Position numbers and translations under genes: made by a program
Assembly: GCF_017696015.1 (NCBI RefSeq)
Contig: NZ_JAAORL010000002.1
Coordinates: 1-64,000, forward strand
DNA from: Prochlorococcus marinus CUG1415
GTDB taxonomy: Bacteria > Cyanobacteriota > Cyanobacteriia > PCC-6307 > Cyanobiaceae
Length of the DNA stretch: 64,000 nt
Direction of reading: 5' to 3'
The notes under the pieces: generated by a model
The model's database searches: none
What the model was told of the DNA's origin: nothing
What the model saw: the letters and a program-made list of their open reading frames with translations, nothing else
Shown here: one piece after another, positions 24,500 through 34,448 of the stretch
Position numbering within the stretch: the stretch's first letter is position 1
Layout of the letters: each line of letters begins with the position of its first letter

Positions 24500-25228
24500 A
24501 TGAGCAAAAGTGAAACTGAAATATTAGAAGTTTTAAATGGATTAGGTTCAAAAAAATTAGATCTTGATATTCTATTTTCCTACTATTCATTGGAATTATC
24601 TTTTGAGATTCGTAAAGTTATTGCGGAAAAGATAGGAATGCAAGAAAGGAAAGGATATTTTTTACTGGAAAAGATGATAAAAAAATTTGGCCTTAAAGTT
24701 GAATTTATTGAGGCCCTTAAATTAACAAATGAAAAAAATGCAAAAGATCTTTTACTAAAAAATCTTTATCAAAATAATAAGTTAAATATTCATATAATTA
24801 AAGCTTTAGAGCCATGGGGAGGAGAAATCGAACTTAAATTAATTAGAGAAATATTCAAAATTTGCGAAACAGAGTTTTGGATTGCAGGCCTTAATATTCT
24901 CCATTTCAAAGCCCATCAATTAACTGATGAAAAATTATTATATTTTTTTGATCAAATCAAAATTTACGATAATCTCAAAATCAACTACAAGATAATCTCT
25001 ATCTTAAAAAGAAGAGAAAGCGAAATAGTTTGTAAATTGCTCTATAAATATTCTTTAAATAAAGAATTAGAAATCGCTAAATATGCAATATTTTCTTTAG
25101 GGAGTATTTGGAATGATAATAGTTTTGAACAATTATCTAAATTAGAAAATGAAATAAAAGATCCTTCTCTACTTAAATGCATAAAAAATCAAAAAGTGAT
25201 CTCAAATCAATTTCTAATAAATAAATAA
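24500..25228 (+). CDS. Helical-repeat protein of the nitrite cluster
   Basis: The 242-residue product is built from short helical pairs resembling HEAT or PBS-lyase repeats (EIRKVIAEKIGMQERKGYFL). It directly follows nirA, and in picocyanobacteria a gene at this position is sometimes called nirX. A role in nitrite reductase maturation or regulation is inferred only from position. Confidence 0.7.
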   Translation: MSKSETEILEVLNGLGSKKLDLDILFSYYSLELSFEIRKVIAEKIGMQERKGYFLLEKMIKKFGLKVEFIEALKLTNEKNAKDLLLKNLYQNNKLNIHIIKALEPWGGEIELKLIREIFKICETEFWIAGLNILHFKAHQLTDEKLLYFFDQIKIYDNLKINYKIISILKRRESEIVCKLLYKYSLNKELEIAKYAIFSLGSIWNDNSFEQLSKLENEIKDPSLLKCIKNQKVISNQFLINK

Positions 25229-25237
25229 ACTAGTGAA

Positions 25238-25732
25238 TTATTTTTTTAACTTATCAATGAGATTTATTAAATTACAAGGTTTTGTATTTTCATTAAGTTG
25301 ATAAGAAATTATATCTTGCCAACCTGTCATTACAGCATCCTTAGATCCAGGCAAAACGAATAAAAACTTCCCATTTGCAGACCCTGCAATACACCTACTT
25401 TGTAAAGTACTTGTTCCTATCTTTTTAAATGATAAAAATCTAAAAGTTTCCCCAAAACCATCAATCTCTTTATCTAATAAAGGTCTAATAGCTTCAGGAG
25501 TAACGTCCCTTGCTGTAATTCCTGTACCACCTGTTGTGATAATCACATCAATATTTGGATCTGAGATCCAATCGCTTATATATTTTCTAATTAAATAAAT
25601 ATCATCTTTGCAAATTATCTTATCAAAGATATTGTGTCCTGATTTCTCAGCCTCTTGCAGGAGATAATTTCCACTCTCATCATTTTTTGTGTTACGAGTA
25701 TCAGAAACAGTAAGCAAAGCTATAGAAACCAC
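25238..25732 (-). CDS. moaB: Molybdenum cofactor biosynthesis protein MoaB/Mog
   Basis: The 164-residue product has the MPT-adenylyltransferase-like fold: GNYLLQEAEKSGHNI, then the TTGGTGITARDVTPEAI loop and LPGSKDAVMTGWQDII. It acts in the cytosol after dithiolene formation, probably adenylating molybdopterin. The start is GTG at 25730-25732. It is divergent from moaD. Confidence 0.9.
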   Translation of the reverse strand: MVSIALLTVSDTRNTKNDESGNYLLQEAEKSGHNIFDKIICKDDIYLIRKYISDWISDPNIDVIITTGGTGITARDVTPEAIRPLLDKEIDGFGETFRFLSFKKIGTSTLQSRCIAGSANGKFLFVLPGSKDAVMTGWQDIISYQLNENTKPCNLINLIDKLKK

Positions 25733-25767
25733 TTAAAATTAAACCATTAGTTACTAGATCACTATAG

Positions 25768-26019
25768 ATGGAAAGCGAGAAATCTAACAAAATTAAAGTG
25801 GTTTTATTATCTAGTATCGCTGAAGATCTAGGATGGAATGAAAAATTTCTTAAAATTGAAGGCTCTCAAATGAAGGTTTTTTCTGTATGGAAGTTAATTA
25901 ATTCTAAATTACCTCAAGATAATATTATCGTTTCTATAAATCAAGAAATTACAGATATGGATGCGAAGATTAATCCGGATGATGAGGTGGCATTTATGCC
26001 AATGTTTACTGGTGGATAA
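25768..26019 (+). CDS. moaD: Molybdopterin synthase small subunit MoaD
   Basis: The 83-residue ubiquitin-like protein ends in FTGG, the C-terminal Gly-Gly that carries the thiocarboxylate. With MoaE it inserts sulfur into precursor Z. Its stop overlaps the GTG start of moaE by 8 bases. Confidence 0.9.
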   Translation: MESEKSNKIKVVLLSSIAEDLGWNEKFLKIEGSQMKVFSVWKLINSKLPQDNIIVSINQEITDMDAKINPDDEVAFMPMFTGG

Positions 26020-26464
26020 TTTAAGAATACAATTTAAAATCCTAGAAGAAACTTTTAATCCTTATAAAGAATTCGAACTTTGGGAGAATGTCAATAAAAA
26101 TTCAGCAAACTCACTTTTTATTGGAAGAGTAAGACCCTTTGATCAATTTGGAAATAATTTAAAGAAACTAGAAATTGTTCATTATAAAGGAATGACCGAA
26201 AATTATATTAAAAGATATTTAGTGAACATTGCTGAAAAACAGGATGATTTATCTATTTTTCTCTTACACAGGATAGGTTTCATTTACCCTAATGAACCTA
26301 TTATTTTAATAGCAGTAAGTGCTAATCATAGAGGCATTGCAAATAAATATCTCCAGGAAATACTTGAATTTACAAAATATAAAGTTCCTTTTTGGAAAAA
26401 AGAATGGACTTTTAAAGGATCCTCATGGGTAAAAAAGAATACTGACTTAGGGTTTGAATTATAA
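26012..26464 (+). CDS. moaE: Molybdopterin synthase large subunit MoaE
   Basis: I chose the GTG at 26012 (150 residues), because an upstream frame adds 17 residues not typical of MoaE. Features include LFIGRVRPFDQFG, then HRIGFIYPNE, SANHRGIAN and KYKVPFWKKEWTF, the C-terminal catalytic stretch. It overlaps moaD and ends 6 bases into the converging moeA. Confidence 0.9.
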   Translation: MDNLRIQFKILEETFNPYKEFELWENVNKNSANSLFIGRVRPFDQFGNNLKKLEIVHYKGMTENYIKRYLVNIAEKQDDLSIFLLHRIGFIYPNEPIILIAVSANHRGIANKYLQEILEFTKYKVPFWKKEWTFKGSSWVKKNTDLGFEL

Positions 26465-27724
26465 AAAATTATTTTTTAAAAGTTGTGCCCATAATGAATC
26501 TCCTTTCTGACAAAAATCAATTTCAGAGGGTATTTCTATTAATAAATCTGAATTAGATATTGAACTAATCTTTGATGAGGATTGTTCTTCAGAAATATCT
26601 GCAATCAATTCACCTTCTTCATTAACAATAAGTTTTCCTCTAAGTAATTCTGGTCTCCCTTTTCTTCTTTTCAAATCAGAATTCAGCTTAACCTTAATCC
26701 TAAGAGGGAATTCAATATTAGTAATGCCTTCAAGTTTCTGAAGCGCGGGCCACACAAGTTGGATAAACGTAATAGCTGCTGAAACGGGATTCCCCGGTAA
26801 TCCAAAATAAGGAATTTTTTTATTTATCAATCCAAAAGCAAAGGGTTTTCCTGGCTTTAAAAATAGTTTCCAAAATTTAATTTCTCCTATCTCATTAATA
26901 ATATCTTTTAAAAAATCTTTTTTACCCACTGATATCCCACCAACTGAAATAACCACATCATTAAATTCAGAAATATTTCTAAGAGAATTTTTAATATTTT
27001 GATAATTATCTTTTTCTATATGAATTTCATTAATTTCAAATCCAATATTATTTGCGATTGATTTTATCAAAATACTATTACTTTCCCATATTTCTCCTTT
27101 CTTTCTTGCAGTTCCTGATTTGATAAGTTCATCTCCAGTAATTAGTAAACCTAATTTAGAAATTTTACTAACTTTTATAGTTTTTATCCCACAACTTGCT
27201 AATTTACTTAAAATCCCTGGTGTAATCTTTACCCCTTTCTTGATTAATATTTCACCTTTAAATACTTGATCATTTTTTTCTCTAATCCAAGAGTTATTAG
27301 ATGATTTTTCTTTTATAACAATATACTCATTTCCGTTTAAAAGTTCTAAAGAAACTTGTTCTTGAGGTATCACAGAGAAACAATTATCTGGCACAAACGA
27401 ACCTGTGCTAATCATTACAGCTTCACCTTTTTTAAGAAGGTCATTAAATGGCTTCCCGGGAAAAGACTCTCCGACAATTTTCCATTTATTTCCTTTTGTA
27501 GTTGATTCTCCTAAAGCATATCCATCCATAACTGATGATCTATAACCTGGTATATCTTCCTCAGATAAGATTTCCTCCATAGAAACTTTTCCAAGTGCTT
27601 CGTCTAAATTGATCTCTTCCTTATGTAAAATATTATTTTTCACTATTAAAGTATCTATCTCTTCCAAGATTTTTTTAATAGCATCATTTAAATAAAGACC
27701 CTGATTATTGATATCAATTCCCAT
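26459..27724 (-). CDS. moeA: Molybdopterin molybdenumtransferase MoeA
   Basis: The 421-residue product has the MoeA pattern: PGYRSSVMDGYA, then VMISTGSFVPDN, the VVISVGGISVGKKDF loop and GLPGNPVSAAITF. It inserts molybdate into MPT-AMP. It lies in the - strand unit with moaC upstream, 12 bases away, and converges with moaE at its end. Confidence 0.92.
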   Translation of the reverse strand: MGIDINNQGLYLNDAIKKILEEIDTLIVKNNILHKEEINLDEALGKVSMEEILSEEDIPGYRSSVMDGYALGESTTKGNKWKIVGESFPGKPFNDLLKKGEAVMISTGSFVPDNCFSVIPQEQVSLELLNGNEYIVIKEKSSNNSWIREKNDQVFKGEILIKKGVKITPGILSKLASCGIKTIKVSKISKLGLLITGDELIKSGTARKKGEIWESNSILIKSIANNIGFEINEIHIEKDNYQNIKNSLRNISEFNDVVISVGGISVGKKDFLKDIINEIGEIKFWKLFLKPGKPFAFGLINKKIPYFGLPGNPVSAAITFIQLVWPALQKLEGITNIEFPLRIKVKLNSDLKRRKGRPELLRGKLIVNEEGELIADISEEQSSSKISSISNSDLLIEIPSEIDFCQKGDSLWAQLLKNNFL

Positions 27725-27736
27725 TATTGTGAGTAC

Positions 27737-28216
27737 TTAACTTCTTTTTAATATTCCATTTTTACCACCTTTTTTTTCTAAAAGGCGAATATTGTCAATT
27801 GTTATAAAAGGATCTAAAGCTTTAAGCATGTCATATAGAGTAAGAAGACCAATTGAAACTGATGTAAGAGCCTCCATCTCAACACCTGTTTTAGAATGAG
27901 ATTTGCAAAAAGCAATAATTTTAATTGCTTTCACTGACTCACAAATTTCAAAATCAATTGTGATTTTATTTAATGATAAATTATGACAGAGAGGAATAAG
28001 GTCTGAGGTTTTTTTTGCACCATTTATTGCAGAAAATCTAGCAGCTGCAAAAATATCACCTTTTTTAATTTTTTCATTTTTTATTTTTTCTAATATTTCT
28101 TTGTTTAAATTAATGTATCCTTCTGCTAAAGCCTCTCTTTTAGTTTCTACTTTATCTGAAATATCAACTATGCTCATTTCTCCCCTTTCATTAATATGAG
28201 TTAAAGATTTATCCAT
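27737..28216 (-). CDS. moaC: Cyclic pyranopterin monophosphate synthase MoaC
   Basis: The 159-residue product has the MoaC core DLIPLCHNLSLNKITIDFE and SKTGVEMEALTSVSIGLLTL. It works with MoaA at the first step of Moco synthesis. It leads a short unit with moeA. Confidence 0.94.
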   Translation of the reverse strand: MDKSLTHINERGEMSIVDISDKVETKREALAEGYINLNKEILEKIKNEKIKKGDIFAAARFSAINGAKKTSDLIPLCHNLSLNKITIDFEICESVKAIKIIAFCKSHSKTGVEMEALTSVSIGLLTLYDMLKALDPFITIDNIRLLEKKGGKNGILKRS

Positions 28217-28323
28217 TTACATTTAGCAATTTATTCAATAATACAAAAAATAAAATTTTTAATAAAGCTAATATCAATTTTTTATACTTAGCATTAATTT
28301 ATTAATAAAATATCAATTTAATT

Positions 28324-28785
28324 TTGGTCAACAGTCAATCAAATCATTATTTTAATTTCGAGGATGATTTTATTAAAGACTTAAGATGCATACCTTTGTG
28401 TGTAAGAAGGAAACTTGATTTAATTGGAATAAAATTGAAACTTACTCATTGGCAAGATTTTAATTTAATTGAAAAAAATAAGATAGTAGATTGGCCAGAT
28501 TCAAAAAACGATCTTTTTGATTTAAAAACTTTTTTGAAAGAAATTACATCCAATTCAAAATATGGAGAAGCAAAAGAAATAGAAATTTCAATTAATCAAC
28601 CTTGGCAAAATAAAAATAAAGTTCCTGACCAAGTTCTAAAATCGGCACTAGCAAGGGGAATTAATATTTCTGTTGAAAAATGGAGCAATTTAAACGAACT
28701 AGATAGATTTGCTTTTTGCAAATTAGTTAGACCCAGTCATGAACACAACAATTTGGATAGAGCATTTGATGAGATTCTAAAATAA
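28324..28785 (+). CDS. narM: Nitrate reductase-associated protein NarM
   Basis: The 153-residue product matches the nitrate-reductase-associated family (FNFEDDFIKDLRCIPLCVRR, then LIGIKLKLTHW). NarM is needed for active nitrate reductase in cyanobacteria. The only start that keeps this N-terminus is TTG at 28324. It converges with narB, 10 bases apart. Confidence 0.82.
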   Translation: MVNSQSNHYFNFEDDFIKDLRCIPLCVRRKLDLIGIKLKLTHWQDFNLIEKNKIVDWPDSKNDLFDLKTFLKEITSNSKYGEAKEIEISINQPWQNKNKVPDQVLKSALARGINISVEKWSNLNELDRFAFCKLVRPSHEHNNLDRAFDEILK

Positions 28786-28794
28786 GATTCTTGC

Positions 28795-30906
28795 CTAGTT
28801 TGGAACAATTATTACTGCACATGCTTTTAATTCTGGTTGTTTTGATATCGGGCATGACTTCTCATGCATCAAAGAGTTTACTTCACACATATTTTTTTGA
28901 CTAAAACCCCAATGCATTGGTAAAAAAACTGTACCTGCTTTAATTTTGTCAGTAATCTGAACTTTTGCTTGAACTTCCCCTCTTTTGGATTTAATTTTTA
29001 CTATTTCATCATTTTTGATTTTTAAAGATAAAGCATCTTTAGAATTAATTTCCAATAACGGTTCTGGATTCTTTTTTGTAAGTTTTTGAACTTTAGAAGT
29101 TCTTGTCATTGTATGCCATTGACTTAGATATCTTCCAATTGTCAAAATTAGTGGGTACTCATCTGAAGGGGGTTCAGCCAACCCTATAGGATCATCAATA
29201 CAAAAATTTGCTTTGCCAGTCTCAGTTGGGAAATGACCATCTTCATATAATCTTTTTGAAGATGTACTAGGTACGCTGCCTTTAGGATAAGGCCATTGTT
29301 GAGGACCATGATTTTTTAATAATTGATATGATAATCCGCTCATATCACATAATCTTTTTGTAGTCGTTTTTAAAAATTCATCATAAACATCCGATGAAGA
29401 TTCATATTCAAATTGTTTTAAATAGCCTATCTTCTGTCCTAATTCAGCAAATATTTGCCAATCTGGTTTTGAATTTTTATTCGATTCTCTGAAAGATGGG
29501 CAAAGGGTTACTCTTCTTTCTGAATTTGTCATAACACCATCTTTTTCGCTCCATTGAGCCGCCGGCAAAACTAGATGAGCATATTTAATTGATTCACTTT
29601 GTTCATATGATTCGTTGAGGATAATTAAAGGACATTTTGAAAGTGCTTTTTTTACAAAGTTTAAATTAGGCATGCTAACCAAAGGGTTCGTAGCTGCAAT
29701 CCACCAAATTTTCACAGATCCTTTTTTTATAGCTTCTATTTGTTCAAATGCAGATAGACCCTGTTTTGCAGATATCTTTCCCTCAGGGAACCCCCATATT
29801 TTTTCAATTTCATTCCTGTCTATTTTATTTTTTACAAACCTATATCCTGGAAGAAGGTGAGATAGTCCTCCAGCTTCTCTCCCACCCATAGCGTTTGGTT
29901 GGCCAGTTAAGGAAAAAGGACCAGAACCTTCTTTGCCTATTTGGCCGGTCATTAGATGAAGATTTATTAGCCCATTTACGGCTGCTGTACCCTCTTGCCT
30001 TTGATTCAAACCCATCGACCAGAGACTTAAAACATTTTTGCTTTCTCCCCATAATTTTGCAATATCAAAAATTGTCTGCTCAGATATATTGCAAATTTCA
30101 CTTATTTTTTTTAAATCCCATTTTTGTATATGTTTTACAAAATGAAAATAGCTTTCGGTCGACTTATTAATGAAATTTTGATCAGTTAATTGATTCTTAT
30201 AAAGATAATTCGCAATCCCAATAAATAAAAAAAGATCTGTTCCAGAAGAAATTTGTAAGTAAAAATCTGCTATGGATGAAGTTTCAGTTTCTCTTGGATC
30301 GATTACTATTACTTTTAAATTATCATTTACGTTTCTTTTACGTTTTTTAATTCGATCAAAAAGAACCGGATGACATTCTGCAGTATTTGTCCCTATTAAC
30401 AAAATTAAAGAGCAATGATCAATATCTTCATAACAACAAGGTGGGCCATCAGAGCCAAAACTTCTGTTATATCCAGCTACTGCTGAGCTCATACATAGTC
30501 TTGAATTAGCATCAAAATTATTTGTGCCTATTGCTCCTTTGAGAAGCTTTTGGGCTACGTAATAATCTTCAGTATGAAATTGACCTGAGCCATACATAGC
30601 TATTGAATCAGGTCCATAATTTTTTATAGAACTCAAAATATTCTCTTTCAGAATTTCGTATGATTCGTCCCAGGAAATTTGTTTAAATTCTTCATTTAAA
30701 TTTTCCCTATAAAGTGGTTCTTTTAATCTCCCGTCTTTTAAAGTCTCACATACTGTTGCTCCTTTTACGCACAATTTACCTTGAGTTGAAGGACTATCCC
30801 TATCTCCACTTACTAACCATTTATCATCAGAAACCAAACTTTTAGGCCTCATTTTTAACCCACAGCCAACACCGCAATATGGGCATTGACTTTTAGTAAA
30901 ATTCAT
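28795..30906 (-). CDS. narB: Assimilatory ferredoxin-nitrate reductase
   Basis: The 703-residue cytosolic molybdoenzyme reduces nitrate to nitrite with electrons from ferredoxin. The 4Fe-4S ligands are C8, C11, C15 and C46 (CPYCGVGC). The bis-MGD domains follow, with LCMSSAVAGYNRSFGSDGPP near the Mo cysteine region and GQPNAMGGREAGGLSHLLPG. The fold and length match cyanobacterial NarB. It sits 35 bases downstream of the permease and is likely co-transcribed with it. Confidence 0.96.
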   Translation of the reverse strand: MNFTKSQCPYCGVGCGLKMRPKSLVSDDKWLVSGDRDSPSTQGKLCVKGATVCETLKDGRLKEPLYRENLNEEFKQISWDESYEILKENILSSIKNYGPDSIAMYGSGQFHTEDYYVAQKLLKGAIGTNNFDANSRLCMSSAVAGYNRSFGSDGPPCCYEDIDHCSLILLIGTNTAECHPVLFDRIKKRKRNVNDNLKVIVIDPRETETSSIADFYLQISSGTDLFLFIGIANYLYKNQLTDQNFINKSTESYFHFVKHIQKWDLKKISEICNISEQTIFDIAKLWGESKNVLSLWSMGLNQRQEGTAAVNGLINLHLMTGQIGKEGSGPFSLTGQPNAMGGREAGGLSHLLPGYRFVKNKIDRNEIEKIWGFPEGKISAKQGLSAFEQIEAIKKGSVKIWWIAATNPLVSMPNLNFVKKALSKCPLIILNESYEQSESIKYAHLVLPAAQWSEKDGVMTNSERRVTLCPSFRESNKNSKPDWQIFAELGQKIGYLKQFEYESSSDVYDEFLKTTTKRLCDMSGLSYQLLKNHGPQQWPYPKGSVPSTSSKRLYEDGHFPTETGKANFCIDDPIGLAEPPSDEYPLILTIGRYLSQWHTMTRTSKVQKLTKKNPEPLLEINSKDALSLKIKNDEIVKIKSKRGEVQAKVQITDKIKAGTVFLPMHWGFSQKNMCEVNSLMHEKSCPISKQPELKACAVIIVPN

Positions 30907-30941
30907 AAAATTTCTTTTATCAATATCTACATGGATGTTGG

Positions 30942-32495
30942 TTAAACATAATTTTCAGCTTTTTCCCCTTCATAAGCATCTGCGAATGATCCTTGAGGTT
31001 CTTTTAAAAAGAAATAACAGAAGAATCCAACTATTAATCCTGCTATACCCAAAACTTGGAAGAAAGCACTATTGGAAGCAGCAATTATTTCTGGCGAAGG
31101 ATCTTTACCTCCTCCCATCCATAAAGGTAAAAGGCTATAAATATTTAGATAAGTTACCGCACCAACATTTCCATAAGCCCCAACCAATCCAGCTATTTGT
31201 CCTGTCACTCTCTTTTTAACTAAAGGAACTAAAGCAAAAGTTGAACCTTCTCCTGATTGAACGAAAAATGAACAGAGCATAGTTAAAAATACAGCCATAA
31301 GAATTCCTGCTGATCCTGTAAAAGTTCCAGGTTTTATTAAAGACATCAATAGATATCCAAAACCTAATCCCATTGTCAGGAATCCCATTGTATTTTTTCT
31401 ATTACCTGTTCTGTCAGATATTAATCCTCCTGCAGGTCTAGCTATTAAATTCACAAATGCATAACATGATGCCAAAATTCCAGCTACAGCTTTAGGTAAA
31501 TCAAAAGTAAATTCAAAGAAACTAGGAAGCATAGAAACTACTGCCAATTCAGAACCAAAATTTACTATGTAAGTTAATTCCAAAATAGCTACTTGTTTGA
31601 ATTCATATCTATCTTCTTTAGGGTAAATTTTAGTTCCTTTCAACAATTCAATATTTGTCCTTACAATTCCCCAAGTCTGAAAAACAAACCAAGCCAATAC
31701 TGCAAGCAAAGCTATTGGATAAGTAGAAGAAGTTAGAAAACCTACCTTCTGAAGTCTCCAACATAGTACTGAAAGAATTGCTGCGAATGGAATATTCATT
31801 CCAATTAAACCCCAGAAATCTCTTATACTTGTTACTTCTAAACCAGCTGTTTTTGCAGGCCTTTGGTAGGGTTTTCCTGGAGGTGTGTCAGTCACACTAA
31901 AGAAATAAATAATTCCATAAACAAAAGAAATAATTCCTGTAAGCGCAATAGCTCCTCTCCAATTCAGTACAGCTCCAGTTGGCAACTCAAAACCTCCTGA
32001 AAAAGACAAGAATCCAGCAACGGCAACAAGAGAAAGTGCAGAAAAAGCAGATCCAAAATTTCCCCATCCTCCATATATTCCCTCAGCTAATCCAATTTCT
32101 TTGGGAGGGAACCATTCAGATACCATTCTTATTCCAATAACAAATCCTGCGCCAACTATTGATAAAAGCAATCTCGCAATTACAAGTTGATTGAAGTCTT
32201 GCGCACTAGCAAATAATAAACATGGGACTACAGAAAATATCAAGATTGTTGAGTAGGTTTTTCTTGGACCAAATTTATCCAATAACATTCCAATCAAAAC
32301 TCTTGCAGGAATAGTTAAAGCAACATTACATATTGCTACTGTCCTAATTTGAGCGACAGATAAACCTAAATCGGCTTTAACAGTAGTTGCAAGAGGTGCG
32401 AGATTAAACCAAACAACAAAAGTAAGGAAAAAGGCAAACCAGGTGAGGTGAAGAGTTCTATATTTGCCATTCAAAGACCAAACATCACTTAACAT
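30942..32495 (-). CDS. napA: Nitrate/nitrite permease (NNP family, MFS)
   Basis: The 517-residue product has about 12 spans. It has the nitrate porter signature in GAGFVIGIRMVSEWFPPKE and GIYGGWGNFGSAFSA. It imports nitrate and nitrite across the inner membrane and is called napA or nrtP in marine cyanobacteria. A palindromic NtcA box and a -10 lie upstream at 32526-32566. It heads the napA-narB unit. Confidence 0.93.
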   Translation of the reverse strand: MLSDVWSLNGKYRTLHLTWFAFFLTFVVWFNLAPLATTVKADLGLSVAQIRTVAICNVALTIPARVLIGMLLDKFGPRKTYSTILIFSVVPCLLFASAQDFNQLVIARLLLSIVGAGFVIGIRMVSEWFPPKEIGLAEGIYGGWGNFGSAFSALSLVAVAGFLSFSGGFELPTGAVLNWRGAIALTGIISFVYGIIYFFSVTDTPPGKPYQRPAKTAGLEVTSIRDFWGLIGMNIPFAAILSVLCWRLQKVGFLTSSTYPIALLAVLAWFVFQTWGIVRTNIELLKGTKIYPKEDRYEFKQVAILELTYIVNFGSELAVVSMLPSFFEFTFDLPKAVAGILASCYAFVNLIARPAGGLISDRTGNRKNTMGFLTMGLGFGYLLMSLIKPGTFTGSAGILMAVFLTMLCSFFVQSGEGSTFALVPLVKKRVTGQIAGLVGAYGNVGAVTYLNIYSLLPLWMGGGKDPSPEIIAASNSAFFQVLGIAGLIVGFFCYFFLKEPQGSFADAYEGEKAENYV

Positions 32496-32525
32496 AAAAA
32501 TTTTTCAAAATTAATTTTTAAGCAA

Positions 32526-32566
32526 TTTATATTTCCATCAGTGCACACATTTGTATTATTTAATAC
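32526..32566 (-). promoter_or_regulatory. NtcA-activated promoter of napA-narB
   Basis: GTATTATTTAATAC at 32553-32566 is a perfect GTA-N8-TAC palindrome. On the - strand TATAAA follows 21 bases later at 32531-32526, the usual spacing of class II NtcA promoters (21-23 bases). Confidence 0.8.
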
Positions 32567-32669
32567 GAAATTTGGGAAAAAATAAATTCAAATTTATTAA
32601 AAGGCTAAAATTCTATTGTCAGTGCTAAGAAAAGTTCAAAATTGGGAATAATTAGCAATCTAATTATTG

Positions 32670-32683
32670 GTATTATTCGATAC
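32670..32683 (+). promoter_or_regulatory. NtcA-type box before mobA
   Basis: GTATTATTCGATAC fits GTA-N8-TAC. It lies about 33 bases before the mobA ATG, and a TATTAC-like -10 is weak. Confidence 0.6.
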
Positions 32684-32716
32684 ATAAAATACTCGTGGGA
32701 AAATATTACCTAAGTT

Positions 32717-33322
32717 ATGGAAATTAAACATAAAAAATTTAAGGCATTCATCTTGGCTGGTGGCAAGAGTACAAGAATGGGGTTTGATAAAGCACTAATT
32801 AAACATCATGAAGGCGGAAATTGGCTTACTCATAAAATAAAAATATTAAATACCCTTAATTTGGAAACTTTTGTAATGACGAATCATAATTCTCATTCAA
32901 AAGAAGTTGATAAAATAAATAATGTTGGCTTTATTTCAGATGCCAAACCCTTTGATGGCCCCTTAACTTGTATAGAACAAATTTTTTCATCTTTTAAAAA
33001 AACCACTAAAAATATCCTGATTATCCCAATCGATATGCCTAATTTGAATACAAAATTAATTTATTCACTTATTCAATCATGGGAAAAAAATCAAAATTCT
33101 GCGGTAATATCCCATGATGGAATTTTTGTACAACCATTATTCGGTATTTATCCCATCAATGAAGAAAATCATTTTAAATTAAAAAAAAAGTTATCCTCTG
33201 GAAAGAAAAACTTTCTTGGATGGGTTGATCAAATTCCCCATAAATATTTCTATGCAAACAATGGAGATTTAATTAATATAAATTCGAAGAGAGAATTTTT
33301 AAATATGAATAATGGGACTTAA
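32717..33322 (+). CDS. mobA: Molybdenum cofactor guanylyltransferase MobA
   Basis: The 201-residue product has the nucleotidyltransferase loop LAGGKSTRMGFDKALI. It attaches GMP to molybdopterin to make the MGD form of the cofactor that NarB uses. Its stop overlaps moaA by 11 bases. Confidence 0.9.
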   Translation: MEIKHKKFKAFILAGGKSTRMGFDKALIKHHEGGNWLTHKIKILNTLNLETFVMTNHNSHSKEVDKINNVGFISDAKPFDGPLTCIEQIFSSFKKTTKNILIIPIDMPNLNTKLIYSLIQSWEKNQNSAVISHDGIFVQPLFGIYPINEENHFKLKKKLSSGKKNFLGWVDQIPHKYFYANNGDLININSKREFLNMNNGT

Positions 33323-34373
33323 GCAATTGGAGGATAATAGAAAAAGAAAGTTAAAAGTTTTAAGGTTATCTCTTAAACAAAATTGCAATTTTTCATGCAT
33401 TTACTGTAAGCCAGAAAATTATAGTTTAGATGTATTAAATATTGAACAATTTAAAAAGTTAATTTTGGTCAGTTGTCGATTAGGGGTAAATTCTATAAGA
33501 ATTACTGGAGGTGAACCTTTATTAAGTTCTCAATTAGATGAACTGCTTCATGAAATTAAATTGCAAAGGTTAGAAGAATCAAATCCAATAGCAAATTTAC
33601 AGGATATTTCTCTAACTACAAATGGATATTTGCTCTCTAAGAAAAAAGCTATTGAGCTTTTTAAAAATGGTTTAGACCGGATAACAGTAAGTTTAGATGC
33701 AATTGAACCTGATATTTTTTCAAACATGATTGGAGAGGAAAATAAAATTATTGGTAAAGAAAAATTATTTACTGTCCTTGAAGGAATAGATCATGCAATT
33801 AATGCTGGATTTAATCCAAAGGAGGGGAAATTAAAAATAAATGCAGTCATTAAAAAAGAGATAAATGATAATCAAATTTTTGAATTAGTTGATTTTGCAA
33901 AAAAAAGGTCTATAGAAATTCGTTTTATTGAATATATGGACGTAGGCACATCTAATAATTGGAAGCCATCAGATGTTTTTTTCTCTGAAAAAATTATTAG
34001 TTTATTAAAGAAGAAATATCGATTAAAAGACTACGGAAGAAAGGAAGGGCAAACAGCCAATAGATGGTACATCAGTGATTCAAAAAGTTTTATAAGTACA
34101 ATCTCTTCAGTAAGTAATCCTTTTTGTTCAGATTGTAATAGGTTGAGGATAACTAGCGATGGTTATGCTTACACGTGTCTTTTTTCTAGTGAAGGTATCA
34201 ATCTAAACCCATGGTTATCTCTACCAATTAATCTCCATGAACTGGAAAATAAAATCAAGAGCATTTGGGAAGCGAGAGAAGATAACTATAGTGAAGATAG
34301 ATTTAAAAAATTAGAAAAAACAACTAACAAAAATCAAAAAATGCATCCATCTATGTCATATCTTGGGGGATAA
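33312..34373 (+). CDS. moaA: Molybdenum cofactor biosynthesis radical SAM protein MoaA
   Basis: The 353-residue radical SAM enzyme converts GTP to the 3',8-cyclo intermediate. The SAM 4Fe-4S cysteines are C25, C29 and C32 (CNFSCIYC). A C-terminal second cluster site is visible in FCSDCNRLRITSDGYAYTC. The usual C-terminal GG is present in YLGG. ATG at 33312 is inside the end of mobA. Confidence 0.93.
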   Translation: MGLKQLEDNRKRKLKVLRLSLKQNCNFSCIYCKPENYSLDVLNIEQFKKLILVSCRLGVNSIRITGGEPLLSSQLDELLHEIKLQRLEESNPIANLQDISLTTNGYLLSKKKAIELFKNGLDRITVSLDAIEPDIFSNMIGEENKIIGKEKLFTVLEGIDHAINAGFNPKEGKLKINAVIKKEINDNQIFELVDFAKKRSIEIRFIEYMDVGTSNNWKPSDVFFSEKIISLLKKKYRLKDYGRKEGQTANRWYISDSKSFISTISSVSNPFCSDCNRLRITSDGYAYTCLFSSEGINLNPWLSLPINLHELENKIKSIWEAREDNYSEDRFKKLEKTTNKNQKMHPSMSYLGG

Positions 34374-34448
34374 AAAATTTATTAAGTATAAATAACTACA
34401 TCATATATTCTTAATTCGAGGGAAATTGATTTTAGTTTATATCTCGCA

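Noticed and set aside
29615-30170. Several frames antisense to narB
   Set aside because: They are shadows of the strongly supported narB coding frame.
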